DNA of 64,000 nt from Bacteroidales bacterium UBA6445 (GTDB lineage: Bacteria > Bacteroidota > Bacteroidia > Bacteroidales > UBA932), in the NCBI GenBank assembly GCA_002439585.1, contig DJOF01000003.1, positions 124,001 to 188,000 on the forward strand, given 5' to 3'. This document shows, piece after piece, positions 26,629-35,691 of this stretch. A program made the position numbers and the translations under genes. The notes under the pieces were generated by a model. That model saw only the letters and a list, made by a program, of their open reading frames with translations. It searched no databases and was not told the DNA's origin. How positions within the stretch are numbered: position 1 is the first letter of the stretch; each line of letters starts with the position of its first letter.

Positions 26629-27492
26629 ATGAATATTTTGGTTACAGGAGCTGCTGGCCAGCTTGGACGAGAGTTGCAGAATGTTGCTGCAGGTAGCAAG
26701 GATAATTACATATTTACGGATTTGGCTACTGGGTATGAACACTTGGACATTACTTCATTGGAGGCTATCAGGACAATAATAAGGGACAAATCCGTGTCTG
26801 TAGCAGTCAATTGCGCTGCATATACGGACGTTGACAAGGCCGAGTCGGATAAGGCCGCAGCTTCAATGCTCAATTCTGACGCTCCCGGATATCTTGCCAA
26901 GGCAATGCAGGAAACTGGCGGAAAGCTTGTCCAGGTGTCGACTGACTATGTATTTGACGGCAATGCTAATGTACCGTATAATGAGGACTGCCCGACAGGG
27001 CCTACCGGAGTCTACGGCAGAACCAAACTTGAAGGCGAGAGGAATGTGCTCTCAGCCATGCCTGATGCTATTATAGTGAGGACAGCCTGGCTATATTCTC
27101 CCTACGGACGCAATTTTGTCAAGACAATAAGGCGCATAGCCGCTGAACGCGATTCGATAAAGGTGGTATTTGATCAGGTCGGGACGCCTACCTATGCGAA
27201 GGATCTTGCAGCCGCAATCTTCAGCATTATTGAAAGTCGCCAGCTTGACAAGGGCGGGATCTATCATTTTAGCAATGAGGGAGTATGTTCCTGGTATGAT
27301 TTTGCCAAGGCAATATGTCGCCTGTCAGGGATTTCGTGCGAGGTGCTTCCATGTCACAGCGACGAGTTTCCAAGTCCTGTGAACCGGCCGCATTATTCAG
27401 TGTTGGACAAGACAAAGATCAAGGAGACATTCGGCTTTAAAGTCCCATACTGGGCCGATTCGCTGTCTGACTGCATATCAAAGATGGAATAG
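26629..27492 (+). CDS. rfbD: dTDP-4-dehydrorhamnose reductase
   Basis: The 287-residue extended SDR carries out the last, NAD(P)H-dependent step to dTDP-L-rhamnose. The cofactor motif GAAGQLGREL is at 7-16, the region NCAAYTDVDKAESD is typical of RfbD, the active site has STDYVFDG and YGRTKLEGE (Tyr-x3-Lys), and RTAWLYSPYGRNFVKT follows. It lies three bases after rfbC and four before rfbB. Confidence 0.95.
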   Translation: MNILVTGAAGQLGRELQNVAAGSKDNYIFTDLATGYEHLDITSLEAIRTIIRDKSVSVAVNCAAYTDVDKAESDKAAASMLNSDAPGYLAKAMQETGGKLVQVSTDYVFDGNANVPYNEDCPTGPTGVYGRTKLEGERNVLSAMPDAIIVRTAWLYSPYGRNFVKTIRRIAAERDSIKVVFDQVGTPTYAKDLAAAIFSIIESRQLDKGGIYHFSNEGVCSWYDFAKAICRLSGISCEVLPCHSDEFPSPVNRPHYSVLDKTKIKETFGFKVPYWADSLSDCISKME

Positions 27493-27496
27493 GTGT

Positions 27497-28666
27497 ATGG
27501 ACGGATATAGGAGAAATATAATGGTGACCGGAGGTGCCGGATTCATCGGAAGTCATGTAGTGAGACTTTTTGTAAAGAAGTATCCTGAATACAGGGTAGT
27601 AAATCTCGACAAGTTGACTTATGCCGGCAACCTTGCAAACCTTGATGATATAAAGGATTACCCTAATTATTTGTTTGAGAAAGCCGATATCTGTGACGCC
27701 GGACGTATGAGGGAGATCATCGCTGAGTACAGTATAGACGGTATAATACATCTTGCGGCTGAGAGTCATGTGGATCGCTCGATCCTCGATCCGTTCACCT
27801 TCGCAAGGACGAATGTGATGGGTACACTGACTCTTCTGCAGACTGCTAAGGAATATTGGGGAGGTCAATCGCTTCCTTGGCATATTAGACGAGGCAGTGA
27901 GGATGTGAAATGCCGTTTCTACCATATCTCAACTGACGAGGTGTACGGAGCACTTGAACTTACAGAGCCACAGGGAATTCCATCTCCGTTCAAGACCAAG
28001 GCTTCATCTGAAGGCCATGGTTTTGCCTACGGACACAAATATTTCACGGAAGAGACCCGGTATAACCCCCATTCTCCGTATTCAGCCTCAAAGGCGAGCA
28101 GCGATCATTTCGTGAGAGCTTTCCATGATACATACGGCCTGCCGACAGTTGTCACCAACTGCTCCAACAACTATGGACCTTATCAGTTTCCAGAGAAGCT
28201 TATTCCACTGTTTATAAATAATATACGTCATCGTAAGCCTCTTCCGGTATATGGGGCTGGGGAAAATGTAAGAGACTGGCTTTATGTCGAGGATCATGCC
28301 CGGGCTATTGACCTTGTCTTCCATAAGGGCAAGGACGCGCAGACATACAATATAGGTGGCTTCAACGAGTGGAAGAATATAGATATTGTCAAGGCGATTG
28401 TGATGGTCACTGACAGGATTCTCGGAAGGTCAGATGGTGAAGATCTCTCTCTGATAACTCATGTAAGGGACAGGGCCGGTCACGATATGCGCTATGCAAT
28501 AGATTCGAGGAAAATACAGAAAGAGCTTGGTTGGGAGCCTTCTCTTCAGTTTGAAGAAGGCTTGGAATTGACTGTAAAGTGGTATCTTGACAACGAAGCC
28601 TGGCTTGATAATGTGACAAGCGGAGAGTATATGAAATATTATGACTCTATGTATAGAGACAGGTAG
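27497..28666 (+). CDS. rfbB: dTDP-glucose 4,6-dehydratase
   Basis: This enzyme converts dTDP-glucose to dTDP-4-keto-6-deoxyglucose, the second step of the pathway. The 389 residues include GGAGFIGSHV (cofactor), DKLTYAGNLANL, HLAAESHVDRSI, STDEVYGAL with catalytic Asp-Glu, YSASKASSDHFVRA (Tyr-x3-Lys) and RDWLYVEDHARAI. It is slightly longer than the typical ~350 residues, with an insert around 118-135 (YWGGQSLPWHIRRGSEDVKC) that is known in some Bacteroidetes members. It is the last gene of the rhamnose block. Confidence 0.95.
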   Translation: MDGYRRNIMVTGGAGFIGSHVVRLFVKKYPEYRVVNLDKLTYAGNLANLDDIKDYPNYLFEKADICDAGRMREIIAEYSIDGIIHLAAESHVDRSILDPFTFARTNVMGTLTLLQTAKEYWGGQSLPWHIRRGSEDVKCRFYHISTDEVYGALELTEPQGIPSPFKTKASSEGHGFAYGHKYFTEETRYNPHSPYSASKASSDHFVRAFHDTYGLPTVVTNCSNNYGPYQFPEKLIPLFINNIRHRKPLPVYGAGENVRDWLYVEDHARAIDLVFHKGKDAQTYNIGGFNEWKNIDIVKAIVMVTDRILGRSDGEDLSLITHVRDRAGHDMRYAIDSRKIQKELGWEPSLQFEEGLELTVKWYLDNEAWLDNVTSGEYMKYYDSMYRDR

Positions 28667-28780
28667 AGAGGTTTGGAAAGTTTTTTGCATTGTCGTAATT
28701 ATATTAGTTAATGGTTGACGTTGCTGTCGGTGGTGCATTTGTGTGCATGAATGCTGCGTGACGTCCTAAAATATGATATT

Positions 28781-29155
28781 ATGACAACAATAAGAGAAAT
28801 TTACCGTTGCCCTTTGTGTGGCAATATAATGGAAGTGCTTGTTCCAGGAATGGTGCCGGAGTGCTGCGGCAAGCCGATGGAGAAGCTTGTTGAGAATACT
28901 ACAGAAGCTGCAAAAGAGAAGCATATACCAGTGATCGAGAAGATCGAAGGTGGGTACAGGGTTACTGTCGGCAGTGTCGAGCACCCGATGCTTGAGAATC
29001 ATTATATACAGTGGATAGAGCTACTTACTCCCAATGAAGTGCTCCGTCACGAGCTTAAGCCCGGTGAGAAGCCAGTAGCCGAGTTCAAGACAGACGCTAC
29101 AAAGGTATTAGCAAGAGAATATTGCAATCTTCACGGCCTTTGGAAAGCTGAATAA
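28781..29155 (+). CDS. dfx: Desulfoferrodoxin-type superoxide reductase (two-iron)
   Basis: Superoxide reductase turns superoxide into peroxide without making oxygen, a typical defence of anaerobes. From the ATG at 28781 (an in-frame codon at 28751 adds ten unrelated residues) it has 124 residues. The N-terminal desulforedoxin-like iron site is C10, C13, C28, C29 (CPLC and ECCGK). The catalytic site has the His-rich VEHPMLENHYIQWIEL and the C-terminal Cys/His of EYCNLHGLW. It is a monocistronic gene with its own terminator. The lysine that often stabilises the active site lies in the KEKHIP segment. Confidence 0.92.
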   Translation: MTTIREIYRCPLCGNIMEVLVPGMVPECCGKPMEKLVENTTEAAKEKHIPVIEKIEGGYRVTVGSVEHPMLENHYIQWIELLTPNEVLRHELKPGEKPVAEFKTDATKVLAREYCNLHGLWKAE

Positions 29156-29190
29156 GTTTTCAGGGAATGCACTATATCTTTGACTGATAA

Positions 29191-29226
29191 GTCAGGTCAA
29201 ATGTGTATATTTGGCCTGGCTTTTTT
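29191..29226 (+). terminator. Terminator of the superoxide reductase gene
   Basis: A 12-base stem with two G-U pairs (29191-29202 with 29209-29220) and a six-base loop is followed by six Ts (29221-29226). The right arm contains TATATTTG, which mimics a -7 box, but the -33 spacing is 23 bases and the hairpin explains the sequence better. Confidence 0.75.
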
Positions 29227-29263
29227 GTCTTCTTATGTGGAAGCATTTCTGAACACAATTATA

Positions 29264-31315
29264 ATGAATTCTATCAGATTCCGGAAAGTGCGACCTGTGT
29301 CACTTGTCGTTACTATAGTTGCTTTTATAGTCTCTGGATTTGTACATATCACCTTTGCCGGAGAATTAGGAAAGCCGGACTACACCAAGCGAGAAGCTAT
29401 GGTTAGGATGAGAGACGGTGTATCCTTGTATACTTCCGTCTACGAACCAGAAGGAATTTCTGACAGGCCGGTCATCATGCTTCGTACCCCTTATTCTCTC
29501 CGCCCGTACGGCCTTGCACCTTCAGTGCATGAGGAGGTGTCTGGTGCATCAGCATTCTCCTCTGTGTTATATAGTGCAATGAGAGCATATATGTCCAAAG
29601 GATATATTGTAGTCCTGCAGAATGTAAGGGGGACATATCTCAGTGAAGGAGAGTTCTGCAATATGCGCCCTCATGTAAGCGGACTCACCGGTGGACGCGA
29701 TACCGTAATGCTTAAAGGAGAAATCCTTGTAGATGAAGCAACGGATACATACGATACTGTCGAATGGATTCTTGCAAACACCGCAAGCAATGGCAAGGTC
29801 GGGGTGAAAGGTGTCTCTTATCCCGGCTTCTACGCTACGATGGCGATACTGTCAAGGCATCCCTCTATAAAGGCTGTCTCACCTCAAGCTCCTGCAACAG
29901 ATTGGTTTGTCGGGGATGATGTTCATAGACACGGAGCTTTCTGTCTTGCGGATATCTTTTCATTTGGAGCGTCTTTTTTCAGAAATAGACCGTGTCCTTC
30001 CGCTAAGGGATTGCCGGCATTGGTGAGGGTGGATACACCTATCTATGAATATTTCGCAGGCAAATCCATATCCACCGTATCTTCCGTCTTTGGAGATAGT
30101 CTTTCTTTTTGGAATGATATAATTGCGCATCCTGACTATGACAGTTTCTGGAAAGAGAGAGATCCGTCCGTGCATCTGAAAGATGTTGACTGTGCTGTCC
30201 TTGCCGTAGGTGGATTCTATGACGCTGAGGACTGTTATGGGACTCTCCGTACTTATTCCATGCTTAAGAAGCTCTCGCCTGATTGTGAGGCGTATATTGC
30301 TCTTGGACCTTGGCGTCACGGTGGCTGGGAGAGTGGAGAGTCAGACACTCTCGCTGGTTGTTATTTCGCTGTGGGCAGCGCGTCAACATACCGTGACAGT
30401 GTAGAAGTCCCATTCTTCGAATATTATCTGGACGGTGGTGTACGTTCTCCTGCAAGGGTGACCGTCTTTCCGTCGGCAGAGACAAGTCCGCTCAATGCCA
30501 ACGAGAAAGCTCACGCATTGAATTACACAGATTGGCCGCCTAAAGAAGCCGAGATCTCAAGACTCGTACTATGCAGTGATTCTTTACATTTTATATGTCC
30601 TGGATCTCCTATTCATGAAGTACCTCATTCCCACGAAGATCCTCATGGCCACAATGTTAGGAGCTGCAAAGGCGGGCGCTCATTTGTATCCGATCCTCTT
30701 GAACCAGTACCGTATATGGAGAGCGGAGAGAAATATCGTGATCCGAGCTATATGGTTGCAGACCAAGAGTTTGCGGCAAGACGTGAGGACGTACTTTCCT
30801 ACAGTGGACGTGCCCTCTCATCTGCACTCCATGTCGCCGGACCTATACAGGTACATATTGAGACGATTCTGTCAACTATGGATAATGACAAACGCCCTCT
30901 TGATGCTGACATTGTGGTTAAGCTCATAGATGTCCGTCCTGACGGATACCGTATGTTGGTGCGGGCAGATGTGATGCCGCTAAGATTTCGTAAAAGCTTC
31001 TCCAGACCGGTCCCAGTGAAAGAGGGCAAGAGGGCTGTTGCGGATTTTACGATGTGTGATATTGACCATATTTTCATGCCTGGGCACAGGATTGAGATTC
31101 AGGTTCAAGGCAGTTGGTTTCCCCTCATAGCAGCTTCGCCTCAGACATTTCTACCTAATCCTAATCTTGCTGTTGAGGAAGATTATGAGCAAATAAGAAT
31201 CACTGTCCTATCCGGAGATTCGTTCGTTGCCCTGCCTGTCATGCCTTCGAGCATTTCAAAACAGCTTCTAATTGTTCCAAAGGCTGAAAAAAGTCACCTA
31301 AAGGATATTAAATAA
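29264..31315 (+). CDS. CocE/NonD-family (S15) hydrolase, X-Pro dipeptidyl-peptidase-like, exported
   Basis: The 683-residue product from the ATG at 29264 has a signal peptide (SLVVTIVAFIVSGFVHITFAG). An in-frame codon at 29180 would start inside the upstream terminator, so it is rejected. The alpha/beta-hydrolase domain opens with RMRDGVSLYTSVYEP. The serine nucleophile is in GVKGVSYPGFYATMAIL (Ser near 184), the Asp is in a later VGGFYDAEDC and the His is in LGPWRHGGW. A C-terminal jelly-roll domain with IQVQGSWFPLIAASPQTFLPN follows. Family members release X-Pro dipeptides or cleave esters such as cocaine; the substrate here is unknown. The last ~22 residues beyond VALPVMP are encoded across a solitary MITE end (31252-31271), so the natural C-terminus has probably been replaced. 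Confidence 0.85.
   Translation: MNSIRFRKVRPVSLVVTIVAFIVSGFVHITFAGELGKPDYTKREAMVRMRDGVSLYTSVYEPEGISDRPVIMLRTPYSLRPYGLAPSVHEEVSGASAFSSVLYSAMRAYMSKGYIVVLQNVRGTYLSEGEFCNMRPHVSGLTGGRDTVMLKGEILVDEATDTYDTVEWILANTASNGKVGVKGVSYPGFYATMAILSRHPSIKAVSPQAPATDWFVGDDVHRHGAFCLADIFSFGASFFRNRPCPSAKGLPALVRVDTPIYEYFAGKSISTVSSVFGDSLSFWNDIIAHPDYDSFWKERDPSVHLKDVDCAVLAVGGFYDAEDCYGTLRTYSMLKKLSPDCEAYIALGPWRHGGWESGESDTLAGCYFAVGSASTYRDSVEVPFFEYYLDGGVRSPARVTVFPSAETSPLNANEKAHALNYTDWPPKEAEISRLVLCSDSLHFICPGSPIHEVPHSHEDPHGHNVRSCKGGRSFVSDPLEPVPYMESGEKYRDPSYMVADQEFAARREDVLSYSGRALSSALHVAGPIQVHIETILSTMDNDKRPLDADIVVKLIDVRPDGYRMLVRADVMPLRFRKSFSRPVPVKEGKRAVADFTMCDIDHIFMPGHRIEIQVQGSWFPLIAASPQTFLPNPNLAVEEDYEQIRITVLSGDSFVALPVMPSSISKQLLIVPKAEKSHLKDIK
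31252..31271 (+). repeat. Solitary MITE-like terminal repeat inside the S15 hydrolase 3' end
   Basis: CATTTCAAAACAGCTTCTAA is identical over 20 bases to the right end of repeat copy A (14946-14965). The sequence on its inner side does not match the repeat interior, so only the end remains. It is read in frame as Ile-Ser-Lys-Gln-Leu-Leu and contributes to the C-terminal tail. Confidence 0.6.
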
Positions 31316-31358
31316 TCGTCAAAAGGTCTACAAAACGGGAAGATTGACAATTATTGTA

Positions 31359-31366
31359 TAAATTTG
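31359..31366 (+). promoter_or_regulatory. -7 element upstream of the gene at 31488
   Basis: TAAATTTG is an exact -7 box, but the nearest TTG (31344-31346) is only 12 bases upstream rather than 19-20. If used, it gives a leader of about 120 bases that contains the stem TCCCAG/CTGGGA at 31392-31409. Confidence 0.4.
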
Positions 31367-31487
31367 TCTATAATACTAAGAAAATGAATGTTCCCAGATT
31401 GAGCTGGGATTCTCATATTGACAGACTCGGTACGCACTGACCAACATAGGACGGTTGCGGCCAATATGCTGCCGTATCGAAAAAATA

Positions 31488-33605
31488 ATGGAAAAGAAAG
31501 CACTTTTACTATGCATATCGGCATTGTCTGCATTGGTCCTCGTCATAGCGGGAGCCGTGTATTTCTTATATTCTGAAACTGATGACAAAGAACTGACAGA
31601 TGCCGAGCTTGTATCTAAAGCCTTGTCAGCCAGACCTCTTCTTGGTGCTGTCCCATCAGACGCAGCAATGCTTTTCTACGGAGATGATCTCTCAGAGTCA
31701 TTAAAATGCTTGTCTGAAATTCCAGATCTTGTGCCTGATTTCTTCTCTGGTACAGGTTTATCTTCTTTCCGAGCATTCCGTGACGAGCTGTGCTCACTTG
31801 CGGAGGAAGGTGCTATTGGCCGTTTGCGTAAGTACGATGTCGCTTTGTCTCTCCACTATGAAGGTACTTTCAGCCCTTTGATGCAGATTGACATATCTCG
31901 TGAGAGCGGAGATTCAACTGTGGCTATAAGTGTAGTTCGAGATTTGTCAGATTCACTCGGGCTCTCTTGTTCGGTGATAAATTGCGATGAAGAGTCTCCA
32001 GTCAAGAGGATAATTGCAGTCTCACCTTCTGAATCTTTGGTAAAATCAGCTACAAGGCATGTTCATGGTCAGGCTTCTGTTCTTGTCAAGAGAGAGTGTG
32101 CCACTCTTGCAGGGGAGAATCCGGGGACTGATATGATACTTGTAGACAATACATATAGTGGCAGGCTCGCCGCTGCATTCATTGGCAAGAGCGCACGTAA
32201 GTATTCCGGATTTGTCAAGGCATTCGCATCCTGGAGTGGCCTTTATATATCCAGCCACTCGAAGGACCATGTTCGGGTGTCGGCAATCCTTTCGACCGAT
32301 ACTGACAGCAGAGCATATTATGGTAGCCTTCTTGAAAGTAGTGAGGCAGGTACGTCAGACGCTCTCGGGCTGATTCCCGATGACGCTGCATTCGCTGTAG
32401 TCAAGCCTCTCCAAGAGCCTGAGAAATATATTGAGGCGTACCGCAGATATGCAGATGCCAATGGAAATATTGACAAATATGATACCGCCATACAGAATCT
32501 CAAAAGAGATTTCGGTGTATCATCAGGGCATTGGATCGCCACTCTCGGCATAAGAGAGATAGCAGTTGCCGGGCTTCGACTGGGAAGCGGCTCAGTCCTT
32601 ATGATACGAGGTGACAAGGTCTCCGACAAGACAACTGATACTTCATTTCCCCATGAGAAATATGCCTCAGCTCTTTTCGGTGGAGTATTTGTCCCAGGAG
32701 ATACTGTAAGGACAGTCTATGGTAACTGGATACTGATAGGTAATAAAGAGGCGCTGACGGCAGTATCTGCCGCATCAGAGGATAAGGAGACTCTTCTATC
32801 AAAAGCTGCCTCTCGCTCTCTGCCAGAGTCGTATGTCTCTATGTGCAAAGCGATTGCATATGTCTCAGCCGAGGAAGGCTCTGAGGCATTTGCAATAGTC
32901 GGAGAAGATGGAATCTCTGCCGATATCCTGGCCCATGTATCAGATTCTTTAGGGCTGTCTGTATCTTCTGGCGACTCAGTCACAGTCAAAGTCCCTTCCG
33001 GACCATTCAAAGTCATGAACTGCGCTACAAAGAGGACAAATCTTCTCTATAGCGATGGTAAAGGCCATCTTAGCTTGAAAGAGGAAAACGGCAAAGGCCT
33101 GTGGACGGTACCGTTCAAGGGCAGTATTGCTGGAGTGGTTGTCGAAGTAGATTATTTCTCCAATGGTAAGATCCAGTTCCTCTTTGCTTCCGGAGACAGA
33201 CTCTGTCTTATAGACAGGTTAGGACGCTACGTAAGGCCTTATCCTCTCACATTGCCAAAGCCGGCACTTCTTGGCCCATCACTTCAAGGCAAGACCTTGT
33301 TCATCCTTCATCCTGACAATACTGTAGGAGCTTATGATATGTCCGGCAAGCCGGTTAAGTCATGGAAAGGACTTTCCGTATCAGGGAAGATTATGTCACT
33401 GCCGGAACCTTTGAATTTGCAAGGACGTAGCTTCTGGACAGTAAGGACAGATGCGGCCACGATTGTCTTTCCACAGGACGGGGGTTCTCCGCTTACTAAG
33501 GAGAAAGGCGGACGGGCTATCTCACCGGAAGCCACTCTATCTGTCAAGGACGGTGTGCTCAATGCAGTATGCAATGACGGTAGGGAGCGTAATTTCAAAC
33601 TGTAA
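31488..33605 (+). CDS. Large membrane-anchored protein of unknown function
   Basis: I do not recognise this 705-residue protein. From the ATG at 31488 it has one N-terminal hydrophobic segment (LLLCISALSALVLVIAGAVYFLY, about 5-27) with a basic MEKK start, so it is a membrane-anchored or exported protein with its bulk outside the cytoplasm. The rest is Ser/Asp-rich. Several stretches resemble substrate-binding or beta-propeller-like folds: a repeated A-x-x-P-x-D-A-A pattern (GAVPSDAAMLFYGDD near 45-59, GLIPDDAAFAVVKP near 295-308), and a C-terminal third with short beta strands such as GKTLFILHPDNTVGAYDMSGKPVK. No catalytic motif was seen. The acyl-CoA ligase gene starts 18 bases after its stop, so the two are probably co-transcribed. 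Confidence 0.8.
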   Translation: MEKKALLLCISALSALVLVIAGAVYFLYSETDDKELTDAELVSKALSARPLLGAVPSDAAMLFYGDDLSESLKCLSEIPDLVPDFFSGTGLSSFRAFRDELCSLAEEGAIGRLRKYDVALSLHYEGTFSPLMQIDISRESGDSTVAISVVRDLSDSLGLSCSVINCDEESPVKRIIAVSPSESLVKSATRHVHGQASVLVKRECATLAGENPGTDMILVDNTYSGRLAAAFIGKSARKYSGFVKAFASWSGLYISSHSKDHVRVSAILSTDTDSRAYYGSLLESSEAGTSDALGLIPDDAAFAVVKPLQEPEKYIEAYRRYADANGNIDKYDTAIQNLKRDFGVSSGHWIATLGIREIAVAGLRLGSGSVLMIRGDKVSDKTTDTSFPHEKYASALFGGVFVPGDTVRTVYGNWILIGNKEALTAVSAASEDKETLLSKAASRSLPESYVSMCKAIAYVSAEEGSEAFAIVGEDGISADILAHVSDSLGLSVSSGDSVTVKVPSGPFKVMNCATKRTNLLYSDGKGHLSLKEENGKGLWTVPFKGSIAGVVVEVDYFSNGKIQFLFASGDRLCLIDRLGRYVRPYPLTLPKPALLGPSLQGKTLFILHPDNTVGAYDMSGKPVKSWKGLSVSGKIMSLPEPLNLQGRSFWTVRTDAATIVFPQDGGSPLTKEKGGRAISPEATLSVKDGVLNAVCNDGRERNFKL

Positions 33606-33623
33606 TCAAACAAAATATATAAG

Positions 33624-35279
33624 ATGGAATTTCATTCAGTTAACAAGATTCTGGAAAAGAGTTTCAAGGATAATTGGGACAGACCAGCTTTGTCAAACTA
33701 TAAAGGCCAGGATCTGGCTTACCGTGATGTGGCAAGGAGAATCGCCAAGCTACATATTGCCTTTGAACAATGCGGTCTCAAACGCGGTGACAAGGTAGCC
33801 ATCTGCTCTCGCAACCAGGCAAACTGGGGCGTGAGTTTCCTAGCAGCCCTTACTTACGGGGCAGTTCCAGTGCCGATACTACACGAGTTCAAGCCAGGCA
33901 ATATCCACTATTTGGTTAACCATTCCGAGGCTAAGGTGCTTTTCGTAGATGATGTGATCTGGGAAAATCTTTCCGAGAGTGAGATGCCGGACCTGTATGT
34001 TGTAGTACAGATAAATACATTCAATTTCCTCTATTCCAAGACAGAGGAGATGTCGCAGGTTAGACAGCACCTGAACGAGAGTTTCGGACATAAGTATCCG
34101 AACAATTTCGGTCCGTCAGACTTGGATTATTATGAGGACAGTGCCGATGAACTGGCTCTGATCAACTATACTTCCGGCACCTCAGGATTCTCTAAGGGCG
34201 TGATGATACCGTACAGGGCATTATTTTCCAATATAGAATTTGCCCATGTGCAGGCTCTTCCCCAGTTGGACAATACTACTGAGGTTGTGTCAATGCTTCC
34301 GCTTGCCCATATGTACGGCATGATGTTCGAGTTCCTCTTCGAGATGACAATCGGTGCACATGTGCATTTCCTTACAAGGGTGCCGAGTCCGAAGATCATA
34401 ATGCAGGCTTTTGAGGAGATAAAACCTCATATTATCATAGCCGTCCCTCTTATTATCGAGAAAGTGTACAAGTCCAAGCTCAAGCCTGTGCTTGACAGGA
34501 CCAAGCTCATCATGAATCTTCCTGTCTTGGACAAGCTGATTCAGAAGAGGATCTGCAAAGAGCTCATAAATGCTTTCGGCGGCCGTTTCGAGGAAGTGAT
34601 CATCGGTGGGGCTGCATTTAACCCTGAAGTTGAAAGCTTTTTCCGCAAAATCGGATTCCCCTTTACAGTAGGATACGGCATGACAGAGTGCGCCCCGATC
34701 ATTACTTATGCTCACTGGAATCAGGCAAGGCTTTATTCCTGCGGCTTTGCGGCTATGAACATGATGGTAAGGGTCAACTCCGCCGATCCGGAGAAAATCC
34801 CAGGAGAAGTGCAAGTCAAAGGTCCTAATGTCTTCCTTGGATACTACAAGAATGACCAGGCAACGGCCGATGTGATGACAGAAGACGGCTGGTTCCGTAC
34901 AGGAGATATGGGTGTTATGGACAAGGACGGTTACCTTTATCTGAAGGGCAGGTCAAAATGTATGATTCTCGGACCATCAGGCCAGAATATTTATCCTGAA
35001 GAGATTGAGGCGGTGATCAATAATGTAACGTATGTTGTCGATTCACTTGTCGTGGATGATCATGGTTCGTTAGTTTCCCTTATCTATCCTGACTATCATC
35101 AAGCTGAGTTGGATGGCATAGAAAAGAGTGCCCTTGAAGATCGTATAAAAGCAGCTTTGCCAGAGATCAACAAGCAGATACCTAACTATGCCAAGATATC
35201 AAGAATAGAGTTTATGCCTGAAGACTTCGAGCGTACGCCGAAGAGAAGTATCAAGAGATATCTTTACCAGAGAAACTAA
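33624..35279 (+). CDS. AMP-binding acyl-CoA ligase (long-chain fatty-acid type), copy 2
   Basis: This 551-residue paralog of the protein at 15898-17541 shares its whole plan, e.g. RGDKVAICSRNQANWGVSFLA against GDKISICAKNTANMALSFLA. Its P-loop is NYTSGTSGFSKGVMI (about 180-194), followed by VGYGMTECAPIITY, FRTGDMGVMDKDGYLYLKGR, KCMILGPSGQNIYPEE and the C-terminal catalytic-lysine region FERTPKRSIKRYLY. It activates an acid, probably fatty, as acyl-AMP and then acyl-CoA. It lies between an unrecognised membrane-anchored protein and the dCMP deaminase gene, with short gaps on both sides. Two such ligases in 20 kb suggest related but distinct substrates. Confidence 0.88.
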   Translation: MEFHSVNKILEKSFKDNWDRPALSNYKGQDLAYRDVARRIAKLHIAFEQCGLKRGDKVAICSRNQANWGVSFLAALTYGAVPVPILHEFKPGNIHYLVNHSEAKVLFVDDVIWENLSESEMPDLYVVVQINTFNFLYSKTEEMSQVRQHLNESFGHKYPNNFGPSDLDYYEDSADELALINYTSGTSGFSKGVMIPYRALFSNIEFAHVQALPQLDNTTEVVSMLPLAHMYGMMFEFLFEMTIGAHVHFLTRVPSPKIIMQAFEEIKPHIIIAVPLIIEKVYKSKLKPVLDRTKLIMNLPVLDKLIQKRICKELINAFGGRFEEVIIGGAAFNPEVESFFRKIGFPFTVGYGMTECAPIITYAHWNQARLYSCGFAAMNMMVRVNSADPEKIPGEVQVKGPNVFLGYYKNDQATADVMTEDGWFRTGDMGVMDKDGYLYLKGRSKCMILGPSGQNIYPEEIEAVINNVTYVVDSLVVDDHGSLVSLIYPDYHQAELDGIEKSALEDRIKAALPEINKQIPNYAKISRIEFMPEDFERTPKRSIKRYLYQRN

Positions 35280-35281
35280 CG

Positions 35282-35689
35282 ATGCGCAAATTTGACACAA
35301 GCTACCTGAGGATGGCGGAGATCTGGGCGGAGAACTCTTATTGCAAGAGACGCAAGGTTGGGGCTATACTTGTCAAGGACAAGATGATCATATCCGATGG
35401 ATACAACGGCACTCCGTCCGGTTTTGAGAATGTGTGTGAGGACGAGAATGGTGTTACTAAGCCATATGTGCTTCATGCAGAGGCCAATGCAATCACCAAA
35501 GTAGCAAAGTCTGGCAATAGCAGTGAGGGCGCGACACTGTATGTCACTGCGTCCCCGTGTATCGAGTGTGCAAAACTGATCATACAGGCTGGAATCCGGA
35601 GGGTGGTGTACAAAGATGCCTACAGGCTCCAGGACGGCCCTGAACTTCTGCGCAAAGCAGGGATTGATGTAGAACAGGTTGAATATTGA
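35282..35689 (+). CDS. dCMP deaminase-family protein
   Basis: The 135-residue zinc cytidine-deaminase-fold protein has the ligand and catalytic Glu in LHAEANAI and the two zinc cysteines in SPCIECAKLII. The nucleotide-specific SDGYNGTPSGFEN matches dCMP deaminase (ComEB/Dcd-like), which supplies dUMP for dTMP synthesis. It starts two bases after the ligase stop, and its own stop overlaps the start region of the CtpA-type protease gene. Confidence 0.88.
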   Translation: MRKFDTSYLRMAEIWAENSYCKRRKVGAILVKDKMIISDGYNGTPSGFENVCEDENGVTKPYVLHAEANAITKVAKSGNSSEGATLYVTASPCIECAKLIIQAGIRRVVYKDAYRLQDGPELLRKAGIDVEQVEY

Positions 35690-35691
35690 TT

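Noticed and set aside
29206..29213. TATATTTG as a promoter -7 box
   Set aside because: It is part of the right arm of a 12-base stem followed by six Ts, and the nearest TTTG is 23 bases away.
29180..29263. Longer N-terminus for the S15 hydrolase
   Set aside because: It would begin in the terminator hairpin of the superoxide reductase gene and place the signal peptide internally.
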